Source of the DNA: Adineta ricciae
Lineage: Eukaryota; Rotifera; Eurotatoria; Adinetida; Adinetidae
Direction of reading: 5' to 3'
Assembly: GCA_905250025.1 (NCBI GenBank)
Contig: CAJNOJ010000142.1
Span: 130,602 to 194,601, forward strand
Length of the DNA stretch: 64,000 nucleotides
In this document: positions 22,861 to 34,122 of the stretch, in pieces
Position numbering within the stretch: position 1 is the first letter of the stretch
Layout of the letters: every line of letters starts with the position of its first letter
The notes under the pieces: generated by a model
What the model saw: only the letters and a program-made list of their open reading frames with translations
The model's database searches: none
What the model was told of the DNA's origin: nothing
Made by a program: the position numbers and the translations under genes

Positions 22861-25103
22861 TGCTGTTTAATATAGGGCAGTTAAATATAGCTGAGCAAAT
22901 CTATCAGGTTCTATTATAAAGAATATAGAACACTTGCTACAAAGATATATCCGTACGACGCGTATATATGATACTCCAACAAATTTTCACCCTCACGATT
23001 AAAATACATTACTCACAATTATTGCGGTATTATAGTCATCGATAAATAGAATAGTAAGACACACAGAAATGTGCAAGAAAGAAAATTTTAAAAAGTCAGC
23101 GTTAGATCGTGAATATCTAGAGTTCATCATCGGTAAAGAATGAATACTGGTTTACTTTGCCTGAATGAAAACATCGTATTTCTTTCTGCAATGATTGTAC
23201 AGATAAATAAATCAACAGCTTTTTATTTTCCTACGGCTTACATTTGACAGCTGACAGTTTTACGAAAGTCACTCGCAAACATATTGGCTGTTGTTGATCA
23301 GATAGGTCACGTCAATTCATTGCCCATCGATGAAATCCAGTCAACGGCATTTCGTCTCGAAATTGTCGAGTATGTAGCTGGAGCTATCCTACCGTTTGAG
23401 AATAATTTCTGACTTATGATTTTGCAATAAAACGAGATTGTAATTACATATGTAATTGTACCACCAACGGAATCTAACTCTAAAGTTCACCACTCATGAA
23501 ATGACCGATGAAGTTACATTAAGCGAGTTACACATGAATATCGTTCCGATCATTAACTTCAAAATAGCCTGTTCCAGATATCGATTATTCTCTTGCCTTT
23601 TAGCGGAAAATCTAATAAGAGCTGTGTTGATTCTTGCTCTCAACTATACTTTAAATGTACTTACATGATAAAATAGCACGTGAAACAATCATATTTCACC
23701 TGCCATTCCCTACATACGATATATATTTACACGAGAAAACTAGGTTATTTTATTTCATCAGATTTATTTATAACCTATTTTAACTGGCATACAAAAAGCA
23801 AGATCATTGAGAAACCAAATAACGATAGATATTGTCTCTCTTTATACAGTGTAAGTAGCCTATTGTCTATGTCCTTTCTATTTTGAAAATGACTTCATAC
23901 AAGAACGGATATATGTTTGAGAGAAATTCATTGAAAGTGTGAAACCATTTAATGAAAAGTTGACGAGATGAATGAAAATGCACACGCATAGTTTATTATT
24001 ATTGTTTTCGCTAGCAATTCCAACCTTGAACAGAGCTGGATTAACACAATTGTAAATGACAAATATCTTTCTGACTCTAAAACCGGATTCGGGGGAATTA
24101 ACACCATCAATGATTATAGATCCATAGCACTTCGACAAAATGCAAAGAAAACCTCAATAAAGATAATATAGTTTGAATTGCTTCTTGTTAATTTTGCATC
24201 ATAATCAACAACCATACCATGATTCTACCCTTAATTCGTTCGAAAATCACAGTTGTACATATGTTTGTCATAGTGAATAAGAGCTGACTATTTGTTTACC
24301 CTCAAGAGAAATGTTATTAACAAAGCTTTTGAGTAATCCGTAGGAAATATGTAAGCAACGACTAATGTTCACCACTGTACATTCCTTGGAAGAAACGTTT
24401 ATCAGTATATACGTAATTATATATTATCCAGTTGAGTAAAACTTAAGTTCGTCTGTTTTATGTGCATTTTGTTGATTATTCGTTCTTGTAGTGTCGGAAT
24501 CGATCATTTATGCAGTGTTCTGAGAGGTTTTTCACTGATATTCGTGGGTTTATTTTATTCGAACTTGATTATGATCTATGAAATTCAGGAAGAAGAAAAA
24601 AACGATGATACTTATTCGATAACCGGAAATAAAAAAAGAATTGGTTGTAAAAATAATCCTTCGCGTTCATACAGATCGGAGCACAGCTATTTGTCTCGAA
24701 TTCTAGTTTGTCTGGAAGCTTCACAGAGAAAACTCTGTCTATGATTGATGTCGTATGTTTAACGCAGTATTTAGACAATCTAGGCGCATATAACTTCTAT
24801 AATTTTGCGCAAGTCATGTCTCGTGACGTACATTGGATTATGACAAATAGTTTGGCTAGCAAACTTTAATTTTGATATGGTGTACTAGATTTCAAAAGGT
24901 CTGTAAACATCTCCAAGCGCAGTATGCGTATATATTTAAGTATTATCAACTCGTCCACAGACCAGACATAACCGAGAAAATCATAGCTGCTAAAGTATCG
25001 AAATGTGTTATCTTATCAAATGATTAGACCCTCATTATTCAGCTAAGATTTTCGCTTATCCTGACCGTACAGTTACAGTATTGCATCCGTACCTAATAGA
25101 CCG
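22861..25103. other. Intergenic, one possible orphan exon
   Basis: Mostly AT-rich with no convincing gene. One candidate is 23251-23412 on the plus strand: after a TTTGACAG acceptor a 53-residue frame runs to a stop with good-looking composition (A-V-V-D-Q-I-G-H-V-N-S-L-P-I-D), as a 3' terminal exon would. No upstream exon was found. Nothing is known of its product. Confidence 0.3.
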
Positions 25104-28100
25104 TTGATTTCAGGGAACACAATGATGATTAATACCAAAAGTTTCTTCTATTTGATTTTCATTCCTTCAACTTTTGGTTGGCCACAAATCAATCTCGAAC
25201 GTACTGACTGGACATATGATATAGAAAAGTATAATAATCTGCAACATGATTGTCTTCTGGTCGCATCGACAACAGAATTCGTATTTAATGCCCGGCAGGT
25301 AATCGCGTACTGTTTAACCGAATCGTCGCCGAAATGGAACATACGACCGAATACGGTCAATCAAAACGTAACTTTTGCTGAACTTTACCATCAAGGTGTC
25401 ATCTGGAAACAGTTATATCTGTGGTCAGCACCTCTTGATACAATCGAACGTTATCAAATCTATCTCAGTCAACGAGAAATATCAATGGATAACGATGTCT
25501 TTTATAATTGCACATCACCCAGATTCGGCCCACAATGTCAATATTCATTCGATATTCCCGGTTTAAATTATTCATCAGTATTCGAATTAGTTCACAAATT
25601 TTATATAAAACCGTATGACCCAGAGACGATAACCTGCTATATTGACATAGAATGTGATCTTGGCTCGGCAGCACGCTGTCTCGATTGGACCGATGTTTGC
25701 GATGGTGTCGTGGACTGTTTAAATGACCAAATCGATGAAAAACATTGTTGGCAAATGAGCGTTAATGAGTGTCAAGAGCAGGAATTTCGCTGTGGAGATG
25801 GACAGTGCATCCCAATGGAGTTTTCGAAAGACAATGAATATATTTTTGACTGTCTCGATAAATCGGATCTTGGCAAACTTACTAACCAAATGGGCTTTTT
25901 TCCGTACACTAGCATTCCTTCCTTCTATACGGAAGATATTAAGTGTTCCAGAGATTCCCCTCAAAAAGAAACAGATCCGACTAGCTCATGTGTACACAAG
26001 CGTAGAGAACTACTAATGAAGTTGATGGTCCTAGAATCACCGAATTCCATAACGAGCGATTGTTGGTCGCTGTTAAGATGTCATCTTAAAATATTCAGTA
26101 CATTCGATTCAATGTGCAAAGGTATTAATTATAACAATAAATCGATCGAATTAATAAATAAAACATGTCCTGATTTATTATTCATCGACACTGTGCTCTC
26201 GCTCTTTGGTCATGTTCATTTCGTCTATGAAAAAGAGTTCATCCTAAACTCAACGGACAATATCAAGCCTCATTACATTTGCTACGACAATCGACTTTGT
26301 GACGGGTTTTATTCAAACAGAACAATATTATCATTTAACGATCGCACGTGTCGTCGCCCAGAAGATTTTCCTCTTCAATTCGATCACGATATATCCATGA
26401 CTTCATATCGACGGCTTCTAAGTGAACAATTATATCACTGCAATACCATTTTTTATCATGATTTGTCCATCTGTAATCATCCGATGATGTACAAATGTAA
26501 GAATTCATCAAAATGCATTTCACATCGTCAGCTCTGCGACAACAAGAACGACTGTGACTACAAAGATGATGAGCAATGTTTGATAGTTAATGGAATTTGC
26601 TCCGTAGCTGATTCTCCGATGCTCTTTAAATGTATGTCGATCAATAGATGTGTGCCGATGAATCGAGTTGCTAATAACATTTATCGCGGTGGTACAGGTA
26701 TGCCATCCATACAATGTGACGTTGGTTCCATTGATATCAGTAATTTCGGAGAACGTATAAACTTTGCAGGACTATGCGATGGCGAAGTACATATAGGTCC
26801 CATCGTCATCGATAACAAAAATGAAACCGATGAAACTGAATGCACACATTGGTCATGTCATAATTACTACACTGAATGTGATGGTGTGTGGAATTGTGCG
26901 AATGGAGCTGACGAAGCCCACTGTTATGGAAAATTTTCGTACGAATGTCCACTTTATCATCATATATGCATTTCACCTGTTACATACAATTTAACGTGTT
27001 TACCATTTGAAAAAGCTAATGACGGAATCATCGATTGTCTTGGTGCTACGGATGAGCCAGCAGTGTGTCGACGAGGTCTTCAAGAGCTTACTACAAGGTA
27101 TTTTCATTGCAAAAATGATTCAAGTCCAAAGTGTATAACAGAGGGTTGGTGCTTGAAGTCTAAGCGATGTATGCATAAAGATGAGGAGCCACTCTGCGAC
27201 AAAGCTCGAATCTCTGACAACTCCGTCTGTGATTGTCAACGTGAAAGTTCTTCTGCGATTAATACATTCTTCTGTAGCCGTTTTTGTCCGAAAGCTTCGA
27301 AGCGTACCTTTAAATTATCAGAAAGCATGCGATTTCCGAAAGAACTGGCAGTACAGCAAAGTAAGGACTCAATATACGAACATCCATTTGGTACGGTCAG
27401 CTTTCTTCAAACGATTCATGGATATAATCAACGTTGCCATCGTGGCATTCCATTACGCATCTGGCTCGATCACAAAAATAATTTGTCTAAAGAAGGTTGT
27501 CTTTGTCCTCCTAGTTATTACGGTGAAATTTGTCAATACCAAAACCAACGTGTTAGCCTAACAGTTCGATTTCGAGCTTTTAGTGATTCTCGCCGTACTC
27601 TATTTATCATTCTTTTCTCACTGATCGATATCGATGATAATGAACGACACATTGAAAGTTATGAGCAGCATACGTATCTCTATTCGAAACATTGTTCAAT
27701 CAAGTACAATGTTTATCTCCTGTATCCAACTCGTCCAAAAAATCCTCGTAAAAACTATTCAATTCATATTGATGTTTATGAAAAAATTTCTTTATCGTAT
27801 CGTGGAAGTTTCTTTCTGCCTATTCCATTCTCATTCCTACCTGTCAATCGTATTGCGGTGCAAATGAATATTTTACCGAAACATCAAATAACGAAGAATT
27901 GTTTCATCGATTCATGTTTACATGGTCAATGTGTCGAATACATGAATGAGAAGACAATTCAGTCGTTTTGTCGTTGTGAACAGGGCTGGTACGGGAAATT
28001 CTGTAACATCTCTCGCGTTTGCCAATGCTCATCGAATTCCATTTGTGCCGGTGTTTCTCGCAGCAACCAATCGATCTGTATTTGTCCGATGAATCGATGG

Positions 28101-29885
28101 GGTAATCGATGTTTACTTGAAAATAACGTCTGTCAGCCGAGCGATCAGAGCGATATTTGCCTTAACGGTGGCCAATGCATAGCTGATGATGAAAAATTAA
28201 TGATCGATGATCAAATCATTTGTATTTGTCGGAAAGGATATGACGGGAAACGATGTGAAAATCGTGTTAATCAATTGATTTTATCATTTCACAAAAAAAT
28301 TGATCTACCACAAGCGATGATTGTTCATTTTATATTTATACCTACTAATATGAACGAGATATTTACAAACGGTTCAACTGTACAAGCTATATTTCCCTAC
28401 CAATCGACAACAAGTGTTTATTGGCCTAACAAATACCATATTTCATTTGTTCAATTAAGGAACAATTACTATCTAATACTCGTTCAACATCAGTACAATA
28501 CAACAGCAATCGTTCATCGACAGATTCATCCATCAGATCGTTGTAAACATCTCAGTGAAGTGCTGGATAAACACATCGTTCAATTGTACCTTGTTCGTCG
28601 AATGAAATATTATCAAATTCCATGCCAAAAATATGCCCCACATCTACAATGCTTTTATGATCAAGATTATTTCTGTTTTTGTTACAGTTCTGCTTACCAG
28701 CGCTTAGCGAATTGTTTTCCATTTAAAAGTATAATTCAGCATGATTGTTATGGATACAGTATTTGTGAGAACAATGCTCGATGCATACAAGACTCATCAA
28801 TGTGCCCCAAATCAACGATATGTGTTTGTCCGGATTGTTATCATGGAACACGATGTCAATTTAGTTCGCATTTATTTGGCTTATCACTTGATGGAATTAT
28901 TGGTTTTCATATTCAACCCTTTGTTAGTTTCACTTCTCAGACATCAGTGGTAAAGATCAGCTTGTGTTTAACAATAATTATCATTTTACTCGGCGTTGCA
29001 AACAGTATACTCTCTTGGATAACGTTTCAAGATGAAGAATCAAGAAAGAATGGATGTGGATATTATCTGTTAGCATCGTCATTCGTTATTTTATTAACAA
29101 TGCTTGTTTTCGGAGTGAAAGTTATCATTTTACTTGTATCACAGATGACATATATATCCAATGAGTTATTTCTCAAAATTCAATGTCACACACTTGATTT
29201 CTTCATCCGACTAGGCCTGACTATGGATCAATATTTGAATGCATGTGTTGCTGTAGAACGCTTGTTCACTGTTATCAAAGGAGTTAATTTTGATCAGAAG
29301 AAAAGCAAACGAGTAGCCAAATATACTGTCGTTTTTCTACTCATTGGGATTGCAACGACAAATCTTCATGATCCAATTCATCGCCGATTGATTCATGACA
29401 ATAATGAAGATGATGTGGAAATGGAAAAACGAATTTGGTGTGTTGTGAATTATTCATCGGCTGTTCGAACATATAGTTTGATTATAAATTTAATCCATTT
29501 CTCAGCTCCATTTATGCTGAATTTAATATCCGCTTTGTTGATTATTAAGATGACAGCCATGCAACGTACAACTGTTCGTACTACTGAATCTTACCGAGAC
29601 TTATTACTAACACAATTTCGTGAACTTAAACATCTTCTCATCGCTCCGATAGTTCTCATTATTTTAGCATTACCACGTTTTATTCTTTCGTTTATATCAA
29701 ATTGTATGAAATCAACAAATGATGTCTGGTTACCATTAATGGGCTATTTCATCTCATTTATCCCTCCGATGTTTACATTGGTTCTATTCATTGTTCCATC
29801 GGAACATTATAGAAAACAATTTACCAAATCCGTGAAGACCTTACGAACTACGGTTGCATCCAAAATACTACTCAAGCAAAATTGA
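25104..29885 (+). CDS. Seven-TM receptor with LDLR-A and EGF ectodomain
   Basis: A single uninterrupted frame of 1593 residues. The ATG at 25104 is preceded closely by a possible acceptor (TTTCAG at 25106-25111), so translation may start instead at 25122 (M-M-I-N-T-K). A signal peptide follows. LDLR class A modules (C-x-x-[WD] ... D-C-x-D-x-x-D-E type) lie near residues 175-215, 226-255, 461-492 and 582-606, with further Cys-rich pieces between. EGF-like modules lie near 798, 932-967, 974-1003, 1016-1052 and 1214-1252, several with C-x-C-x-x-G-[WY]-x-G-x-x-C. Residues about 1283-1560 contain seven hydrophobic helices of class A GPCR type; after TM3 the motif is V-E-R-L, not DRY. A basic cytoplasmic tail ends the protein. 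Such ectodomains bind lipoproteins or ligands and signal through G proteins (inference). Copy 2 keeps only the last about 63 codons. Confidence 0.85.
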   Translation: MISGNTMMINTKSFFYLIFIPSTFGWPQINLERTDWTYDIEKYNNLQHDCLLVASTTEFVFNARQVIAYCLTESSPKWNIRPNTVNQNVTFAELYHQGVIWKQLYLWSAPLDTIERYQIYLSQREISMDNDVFYNCTSPRFGPQCQYSFDIPGLNYSSVFELVHKFYIKPYDPETITCYIDIECDLGSAARCLDWTDVCDGVVDCLNDQIDEKHCWQMSVNECQEQEFRCGDGQCIPMEFSKDNEYIFDCLDKSDLGKLTNQMGFFPYTSIPSFYTEDIKCSRDSPQKETDPTSSCVHKRRELLMKLMVLESPNSITSDCWSLLRCHLKIFSTFDSMCKGINYNNKSIELINKTCPDLLFIDTVLSLFGHVHFVYEKEFILNSTDNIKPHYICYDNRLCDGFYSNRTILSFNDRTCRRPEDFPLQFDHDISMTSYRRLLSEQLYHCNTIFYHDLSICNHPMMYKCKNSSKCISHRQLCDNKNDCDYKDDEQCLIVNGICSVADSPMLFKCMSINRCVPMNRVANNIYRGGTGMPSIQCDVGSIDISNFGERINFAGLCDGEVHIGPIVIDNKNETDETECTHWSCHNYYTECDGVWNCANGADEAHCYGKFSYECPLYHHICISPVTYNLTCLPFEKANDGIIDCLGATDEPAVCRRGLQELTTRYFHCKNDSSPKCITEGWCLKSKRCMHKDEEPLCDKARISDNSVCDCQRESSSAINTFFCSRFCPKASKRTFKLSESMRFPKELAVQQSKDSIYEHPFGTVSFLQTIHGYNQRCHRGIPLRIWLDHKNNLSKEGCLCPPSYYGEICQYQNQRVSLTVRFRAFSDSRRTLFIILFSLIDIDDNERHIESYEQHTYLYSKHCSIKYNVYLLYPTRPKNPRKNYSIHIDVYEKISLSYRGSFFLPIPFSFLPVNRIAVQMNILPKHQITKNCFIDSCLHGQCVEYMNEKTIQSFCRCEQGWYGKFCNISRVCQCSSNSICAGVSRSNQSICICPMNRWGNRCLLENNVCQPSDQSDICLNGGQCIADDEKLMIDDQIICICRKGYDGKRCENRVNQLILSFHKKIDLPQAMIVHFIFIPTNMNEIFTNGSTVQAIFPYQSTTSVYWPNKYHISFVQLRNNYYLILVQHQYNTTAIVHRQIHPSDRCKHLSEVLDKHIVQLYLVRRMKYYQIPCQKYAPHLQCFYDQDYFCFCYSSAYQRLANCFPFKSIIQHDCYGYSICENNARCIQDSSMCPKSTICVCPDCYHGTRCQFSSHLFGLSLDGIIGFHIQPFVSFTSQTSVVKISLCLTIIIILLGVANSILSWITFQDEESRKNGCGYYLLASSFVILLTMLVFGVKVIILLVSQMTYISNELFLKIQCHTLDFFIRLGLTMDQYLNACVAVERLFTVIKGVNFDQKKSKRVAKYTVVFLLIGIATTNLHDPIHRRLIHDNNEDDVEMEKRIWCVVNYSSAVRTYSLIINLIHFSAPFMLNLISALLIIKMTAMQRTTVRTTESYRDLLLTQFRELKHLLIAPIVLIILALPRFILSFISNCMKSTNDVWLPLMGYFISFIPPMFTLVLFIVPSEHYRKQFTKSVKTLRTTVASKILLKQN

Positions 29886-30131
29886 ATGCTTATAATTAAA
29901 ACGAAAACAGACTTCTTCTCTTATTACATATACGTATATTTAAAGTTGAAAATTTGAGGAAAAAAAATCATTTGAAATAGTGATGTCCGAAGTACGAGAT
30001 GAATATGTGGTAATAATTTGAGAGTGAAGAAATGATAGAGACATTCCTCTTTTAATACTAATACGAACTTATGATTATCGAAATATATATTGATTAGATA
30101 ATATCTATTTTTTACAAGAAAAATCTTCATA

Positions 30132-31982
30132 TCATGTCGCAACACTTAGCGTTGATTCTGCACGTTTTGGTGCGCCTTTCAATAACATCTGTTTGTCATC
30201 ATTTCGAAGACACAAGTAAAAGATGATTCCAATGATAAACGTACCGATAGCCAATGAGACATACATCCAAATAATGATTGGATCAGTATTCACTGGTACG
30301 AGTGCAACATTCAGTAAACTTCCAACCGCTCTTGCACAAACGAACAGTGCCATGACGATTGATTTCATCGAAGTTGGCGCTTTCACATAAGCATATTCAA
30401 TGCCACTGATAACTGCAAATATCTCGCCAATGCCGATAAGAAATCGAGCAGGAATTTGCCACGCAACAGTTATATTATTAAATTTCTGGCAAGTTGAACA
30501 TGGTTGAACCGTATAATCAAAATTCGGTGCTGTTGAATAAATCAAATGTTGTACAATGGCAATCCATGCCATTCCTAGAGCAGTTACAATAAAACCCCAA
30601 GTGATACGTTCGATAGGACCGAATTTAATATGACACTTTCGCAACATTGGATAAACGATTTTATCGAAAATAGGCACAAATACCACAACGACCAGAGGAT
30701 TAATAGTTTGCAGAAGATCATTCGGTAAAGGTCCTATACGAGAAGTGAGTGTTTGTTCATGTGAATATCAATACTTGCGAAGACTTCACTTACCGACATT
30801 CATTTGTGCAGCTTGTGATGTTAAATTCGTCACTTCTTGATTAAAACACATCCAGAAAAGTGGGAAAAAGACGAATACTCGACATGCATGAAACGTTTGT
30901 TTGAGATCATCGATAAATTCATTCTTTGTTTGTTCAGTCGTCCTTTTAGTATCGTTCGATACATGACGACCTTTTGCATAATCTAGCAGGTGTTCATTCG
31001 CAGATTGTTTACCTAATTTCCATCGATTCGCCAGCGCATTCCATGTCACACGAAATGCACGAACAACCAATGAACCCGTGGGCGACTGTCGAGTAAATCG
31101 ACGACGACCAACGAATAACACGATGATGCAACATGGGAAGATGGCCGATGCAAGAAAATAGGCAAGCCAGAATGAATGATATTTTTCAACTGTTGGTGTA
31201 ATTAATTCCGCAATAAATGCCCCGAAATTAGCTGCCCAATAGAACCAATTGAAAAGGGATTGGATGGTCCTAAAATACCACACTGAGATGTTTCACGAGG
31301 AAAAACACACAATCTGAATTTTACTTACATTTCTGGACTGAGAATTTTCCTTTGTCCTTTGACAACTAAATAGAAGAAAGAAGAGCTCAAACATTTTGAA
31401 CAAAAGACAGCGAATTCTACCTTTGATCACAGGTGCTTTTCTGGAGTATTGTTCGGCCATAAATGGACCCATGATTGATTTGAATGCACCGACTGCTAGT
31501 CCAATCACAATCAGCGCACATATCAATCCAGGAAATCCAACTCCTATCTTCGTCAGTGCAGGAATACTTGTCAGTACAAGTATGATCAGACCGACGAAAT
31601 AGACGAACGATGCGACAGTTAATGTTTTATATCTACCCCAAAATTGATCAGCAATAATAGCAGCAGCAATGGGTGATAGATTACATAGACATGAATATGA
31701 CATTGTCACGGCTGTAGCCATCTTTCGACCATAGCCAAGTGCTCCTGCTTGTTTTTCCCCATTGGTTGGTATTGGAAATTGAATGTAATTTTGAAATACG
31801 ATGTATGTACCGAAATAAACGAACTGTTCGCATAATTGACCGAAGATCAAAAGCCAAGTTGTGAACGGAAATCGATCCGAAACATGCTCAAGTGTCGCCA
31901 GTTCGCTCTGTGTCGGTTCAACTTCATCCTTACAAACTTTTGTATCATTTGTTTCAGTATCATTTGCTGCAGCAATACTCAT
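30132..31982 (-). CDS. Proton-dependent oligopeptide transporter (POT/SLC15) (copy 1)
   Basis: Four exons, 31982-31421, 31365-31329, 31269-30794 and 30733-30132, join in phases 1, 2 and 1 and give 558 residues. Exon 2 is only 37 nt and restores K-G-Q-R-K-I-L-S-P-E-M. The protein has about 12 hydrophobic segments with the POT signature F-N-W-F-Y-W-A-A-N-F-G and an F-x-Y-F-G-T-Y first helix; the closest match in feel is fungal Ptr2 and plant NPF proteins. It should import di- and tripeptides with protons at the plasma membrane. The usual E-x-x-E-R motif of helix 1 reads Q49-L-C-E52-Q53, in both copies, so coupling may differ. A perfect CRE palindrome lies 100 bp before the start. Confidence 0.85.
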
Positions 31983-32081
31983 GGTATTTTACACGTTATT
32001 CAATCGTTCAATTGTACCGTTAACCACTTTTTCTTCGTTCTTTTATACATCATCATCAGAGGGAGAACGAGAAAAAGAACA

Positions 32082-32089
32082 TGACGTCA
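32082..32089. promoter_or_regulatory. CRE palindrome TGACGTCA, transporter promoter (copy 1)
   Basis: A perfect CREB/ATF-type site about 100 bp upstream of the transporter start codon at 31982. The same site is kept in copy 2, and two more occur at matching distances from the desaturase and the aminotransferase/proline dehydrogenase pair. Confidence 0.5.
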
Positions 32090-32358
32090 TGATGCATAAA
32101 GAAAAGGAAGCCGTAGCTCATCATGGTGGGGAATACTCATTTAACATGACAATCTTTGCTATTCTTTTTCAACGAACACAAATCAAGGTCACTCAAAGGT
32201 GTGTTATCAATAAATATGTCATTTCGCGTAAAAAAAACATACGACACTTACAACCTTCAATGACATCACGTTTGTAGACAAGGAAACACGATAATATTTA
32301 TTAATTGATTACAAAAACAAAAAATAGGGATGTTATCTATTGGCAAATTGAACAATAG

Positions 32359-32904
32359 CTATTCATTCATTGTAGTTAAATCATCTACTTCAATAATTTC
32401 TTTCAACAAATGTTTCCAACCCTAAAATATCACAAACTTAGATGTTGATTTTCCAAATCAAATTCACTACGTACAGTTTTCTCATGTAAACTTGCATAGA
32501 TTGGATCTTGCATCAGAATTAAATGTACCGAATGAAATTCCCATTGAGGAACTTTCGGAAACAAATGATGAATCTATACACAAATCAACCCATTCGTTGT
32601 TATGCGAGAAGAAATCGCTGAACTTACCATATGGTAATGTTCGTTATGAACTCCAAAGAAGAAATTCCATAGCCATCCACAGATTCGATTACGTGTCATG
32701 TAAATATCGACTCGTGGTGCTGTTTCAATCTACACAAACAGATGATTTTCAAACTAAATACGGTTTCCAGGAGAGAAAAGGAATCGTTCTTACTAGTGGA
32801 TAGTGTTCCAATAATTCAATAAATGATCCTATCCACATATGAGTTGTTAGATAAGGAATAAACCAAAATAGACATAAGTTCAGAAAATTTCCAGTATAAA
32901 CAAA
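32359..32904 (-). pseudogene. Fatty-acid desaturase, 3' exons only (copy 1)
   Basis: The last three full exons (32729-32628, 32573-32475, 32421-32359) and most of exon 3 (from 32904 to 32794) match the intact desaturase of copy 2 and keep frame and splice sites, including the third His box H-N-E-H-Y-H-M and I-H-H. The gene is cut at the N of 32905; exons 1 and 2 are absent and minisatellite follows. This is truncation at an assembly gap rather than a demonstrable biological break. Confidence 0.8.
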
Positions 32905-32905
32905 N
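32905..32905. other. Assembly gap (single N)
   Basis: The sequence reads CAAANAAAA. The duplicated block stops exactly here on the left and the minisatellite begins on the right, so the join is of unknown length and may be wrong. Confidence 0.95.
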
Positions 32906-32909
32906 AAAA

Positions 32910-33545
32910 TTTTAAAAAGCTAACATCAGATTCCTGTTCCTCGAGATTGAAAACCATGTAGTCAAATTTCATAGAAAAATTTTTTTTTGTAAAGACGGCT
33001 CTTTGTCTAAAAAATCATTTTTTACAGAAAATTTCGAGAAACTAACATCAGACTTGAATCCCTCGACCCAAAAAAACCCTTTGTTGAAATTTCATGAAAA
33101 AAAAATTTTTTTTCGTAAAAAAAACTGGCTCTTTGTCTTAAAAAAATTTTTTTTAATGAAAAATTTCAAAGAGATGACATCAGATTCGAGTTCCTCGACC
33201 CAAAAAACCCATTCGTCAGTCTTCACAAAAAAAAATTTTTTTCATGAAAAAATGGTCCTTTGTCTCAAAAAATTTTTTTTACAAAAAATTTCGAGAAACC
33301 AACATCAGATTTGAATTCCTGGACCCCAAAAACCCTTTGGTAAAATTTTATAAAAAATAATTTTTTTGTAAAAAAATGGTTCTTTGTCTAAAAATGTGTT
33401 TTTCATGAAAAATTTCACAAAAATAACATCAGATTCGAAGTCTCCACATCGAAATACATCTGGAAATGTCTTTTCGGAAAAATCGATTTTCAATGTTTTT
33501 TTGACCCTGCGGACGGACATACAAGCAAACAATTTATGTTTCTAA
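32910..33545. repeat. Minisatellite, about five units of roughly 125 bp
   Basis: The word AACATCAGA recurs near 32921, 33044, 33176, 33301 and 33426, each followed by a T-T-C-C-T-C-G-A type stretch, an A-run, a T-run and TTTGTCT. Units are diverged and rich in A and T homopolymers. The array separates the two block copies and touches the N. Confidence 0.8.
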
Positions 33546-34020
33546 GACTCTTCTCTACGAGAAAGAGAACATGTTTAAATCTGGTCTATTTGATAGTAAA
33601 CCGTATCACGATAACGTTAAGTAACATGAGATTAATTATATCAAAACGCATCTTTGACAAAAAGAAATGATACTGATGTGTAACCTTCCTTATTCTTCTG
33701 TTCTGATGTGAGCAAGTTTTTCGTCATTTGATTATTCGAGATAACAACTTAGTAGCTTTTCAGATGCTAAGTTATTAGAATAAGCCATGATCAGAGAGTT
33801 TCATGCCGACACAATAAATTGATAGATTGATTAATTGGAACTTTGTATAGGAAATTAGTGTGTGTCTCGAACGTTTAATACGTTGAGTTTTTCCAAGCAT
33901 AATTTCTTCAAGAAAAAATTGAATATTCCGAGAATTTTTTAATCACCCTATGCATGTGAACAGTCGTCCTACTCCTCATGGTGGAACTGACTCCGTAGTG
34001 TGCAAAATTAGGGAGTGTAA

Positions 34021-34122
34021 TACCGGGTGGTCCATAAGTCACGATACCGAAGAAAGAAAATATCTGTATACGTATACAGATATTTTCTTTCTTCGGTATC
34101 GTGACTTATGGATCATCCGGTA
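34021..34122. mobile_element. Mariner-type MITE, 98-bp near-perfect hairpin
   Basis: Bases 34023-34071 and 34072-34120 are reverse complements with two mismatches, and TA lies on both sides. The end CCGGGTGGTCCATAAGTC resembles Tc1/mariner termini. Copy 1 has an empty site at the matching place (near 11310), so the insertion came after the copies separated. Confidence 0.75.

Larger units (their letters stand above)
10865..32904. repeat. Large duplicated block, copy 1
   Basis: From 10865 the sequence is closely similar to 33579 onward, in the same order and orientation, up to the N at 32905. Copy 1 holds the full gene set from the ATP-grasp gene to the transporter and the last exons of the desaturase. 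By eye the copies differ at a few percent of bases; exon boundaries and most coding frames are shared. About 21599-29695 and about 1 kb of the transporter have no counterpart in copy 2. Confidence 0.92.
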
